From: Modestobacter sp.
GTDB taxonomy: Bacteria > Actinomycetota > Actinomycetes > Mycobacteriales > Geodermatophilaceae
Assembly (NCBI GenBank): GCA_025963425.1
Contig: JAOPUQ010000352.1
Location: 1-6,103, forward strand
Direction of reading: 5' to 3'
DNA length: 6,103 nt
This document shows, piece by piece, positions 5,553 through 6,103 of the stretch. The position numbers and the translations under genes were made by a program. Numbering within the stretch: position 1 is the stretch's first letter; each line of letters begins with the position of its first letter. Below the pieces are notes generated by a model. That model ran no database searches. It was given only the letters and a program-made list of their open reading frames with translations, and had not been told where the DNA came from.

Positions 5553-5931
5553 TGCGGTCCGGGGACAGCACGGACTGCGGGCCCCTGCGCGGTCACGACC
5601 ACATCACGCAACTCCTGGCTCGGGCCGGCTGACCCTGACCGCCGGCGTGCGGCGCGCGACCGGCATCCCCGACGACGCCGACGTGCTGGCCAACTCGAGA
5701 AGGTCAGCCGCACGGCGCGATCACCTCAGGCGCCTGACCTCGCACCTGGGGCCGGGCCACCTGCCGCATGTGAGCAATCTTCATCGCCTATCGGGTCGCC
5801 GGCACGTCCGGCGGACTCTGCGACGACCGCCGCGCCAGGCCCGGGCGAAACCGGCCGTCGGACGCTCTGGTTCAGCAGCACCTCGAAGGGGACCGCGTGC
5901 TGGACGCCGATGGCGCGACCCGCCATCAGGA
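5553..5931. other. Stretch without an intact gene; possible gene remnants
   Basis: No complete gene is visible between the MFS stop and the convergent phosphatase gene. Short protein-like pieces occur in different plus-strand frames: LTAGVRRATGIPDDADVLA near 5630-5690, LEKVSRTARSP at 5694-5726, and a tail ALVQQHLEGDRVLDADGA plus TRHQDYS ending at TGA 5939-5941. The tail has coding-like third positions (about 20 of 24 codons end in G or C) but no start codon of its own after the in-frame TGA at 5771. This may be the wreck of one gene whose C-terminus overlapped the end of the phosphatase gene by a few bases. I do not recognise the family. Confidence 0.32.
5701..5740. repeat. Nested inverted repeats between convergent genes
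   Basis: AGGTCAG (5701-5707) is the inverse complement of CTGACCT (5734-5740). The right part also holds the perfect 12-bp palindrome TCAGGCGCCTGA (5726-5737). The two structures would compete. The site lies between the MFS gene and the convergent phosphatase gene, so a two-way transcription stop is conceivable. There is no T-run, and chance cannot be excluded. Confidence 0.25.
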
Positions 5932-6103
5932 CTACAGCTGAAGCTGGCGTTCGGTGCCGGACCGCCATTCCAGGATCACGATGCTGGCGTCGTCCTGGAG
6001 TTGGTCGGCCTGGTGCGTGAGCACGCGCCGCATCAGTCCTCGGACCATTTCCGGTGCCGGTTCCTCGGCGGTGACGGCGGTGCTGATGAAGTCGGCCAGC
6101 CGT
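5932..6103 (-). CDS. SpoIIE/PP2C-type serine phosphatase, C-terminal fragment (cut by window edge)
   Basis: The last 56 codons of a minus-strand gene that enters from the right edge and stops at TAG (5934-5932). The protein end contains RLADFISTAVTAEEP, then MVRGLMRRVLTHQADQLQDD and ASIVILEWR. The 'QLQDDA.IV.LEWR' pattern is the closing strand of PPM/SpoIIE phosphatase domains in many actinobacterial GAF/PAS-PP2C proteins; the D-D pair includes the conserved metal-binding Asp. Such enzymes (RsbU-like) dephosphorylate anti-sigma-factor antagonists in stress or developmental switching. Any sensory domains would be outside the window, so partners are unknown. The gene converges on the MFS transporter. 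Confidence 0.82.
   Translation of the reverse strand, partial: RLADFISTAVTAEEPAPEMVRGLMRRVLTHQADQLQDDASIVILEWRSGTERQLQL

Noticed and set aside
5726..5968. Minus-strand 80-residue frame starting inside the phosphatase gene
   Set aside because: It overlaps the phosphatase end in another frame, has no recognisable motif, and third-position composition favours the opposite strand.
5527..6103. Plus-strand frame open from GTG 5527 to the right edge
   Set aside because: It starts inside the MFS gene, ends antisense to the phosphatase C-terminus and has an Arg/His/Pro-rich composition without motifs.

Overview
This is a GC-rich window with strong G/C preference at third codon positions, GTG starts and GTGA gene overlaps. 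Together with a pgsA2-DUF881 gene pair and GAF-LuxR regulators, this points to a high-GC actinobacterium. Geodermatophilaceae (Blastococcus, Geodermatophilus, Modestobacter) is my best guess, from remembered family resemblance and not from a search.

Left part (1-1000, minus strand). A CDP-alcohol phosphatidyltransferase with a complete catalytic signature (98-766) overlaps by GTGA the start of a DUF881 gene that runs off the left edge. The pair matches the Mycobacterium tuberculosis order pgsA2 (Rv1822)-Rv1823, so this is conserved core genome. Just upstream, 34 nt from the pgsA2 start, lies a candidate 54-codon ORF (801-965). It is preceded by a TAGGCT box at the spacing expected for a leaderless mRNA, and it carries two hairpins. 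It may be a small protein or a leader.

Non-coding stretch 966-1482. This holds a strong 12-bp GC-rich hairpin, several palindromes and an AT-richer island with CTACGTAG. It lies upstream of two tandem GAF-LuxR regulators (1483-2529 and 2577-3605, plus strand). The two are paralogues with the same three-part layout. The first has a normal LuxR-type helix-turn-helix. In the second the same segment has lost most hallmark residues.

Right part (3606-6103). After a gene-poor stretch comes a decayed DUF1636-type (predicted metal-binding) gene whose pieces lie in three reading frames (3955-4303). Next is a complete 388-residue MFS transporter (4386-5552) with an apparently leaderless promoter. A 379-nt stretch with no intact gene follows. 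At the right edge, on the minus strand, is the C-terminus of a SpoIIE/PP2C-type phosphatase (5932-6103).

The two LuxR genes probably form one operon, and pgsA2-DUF881 another running away from it. Nothing in the sequence ties the MFS transporter or the phosphatase to the regulators functionally. I see no tRNA, rRNA, CRISPR array, insertion sequence or phage gene. The right half looks like a region undergoing gene loss, and I found no clear new multi-gene system. The points most worth checking are the diverged LuxR pair, the candidate pgsA2 leader ORF and the DUF1636 wreck.
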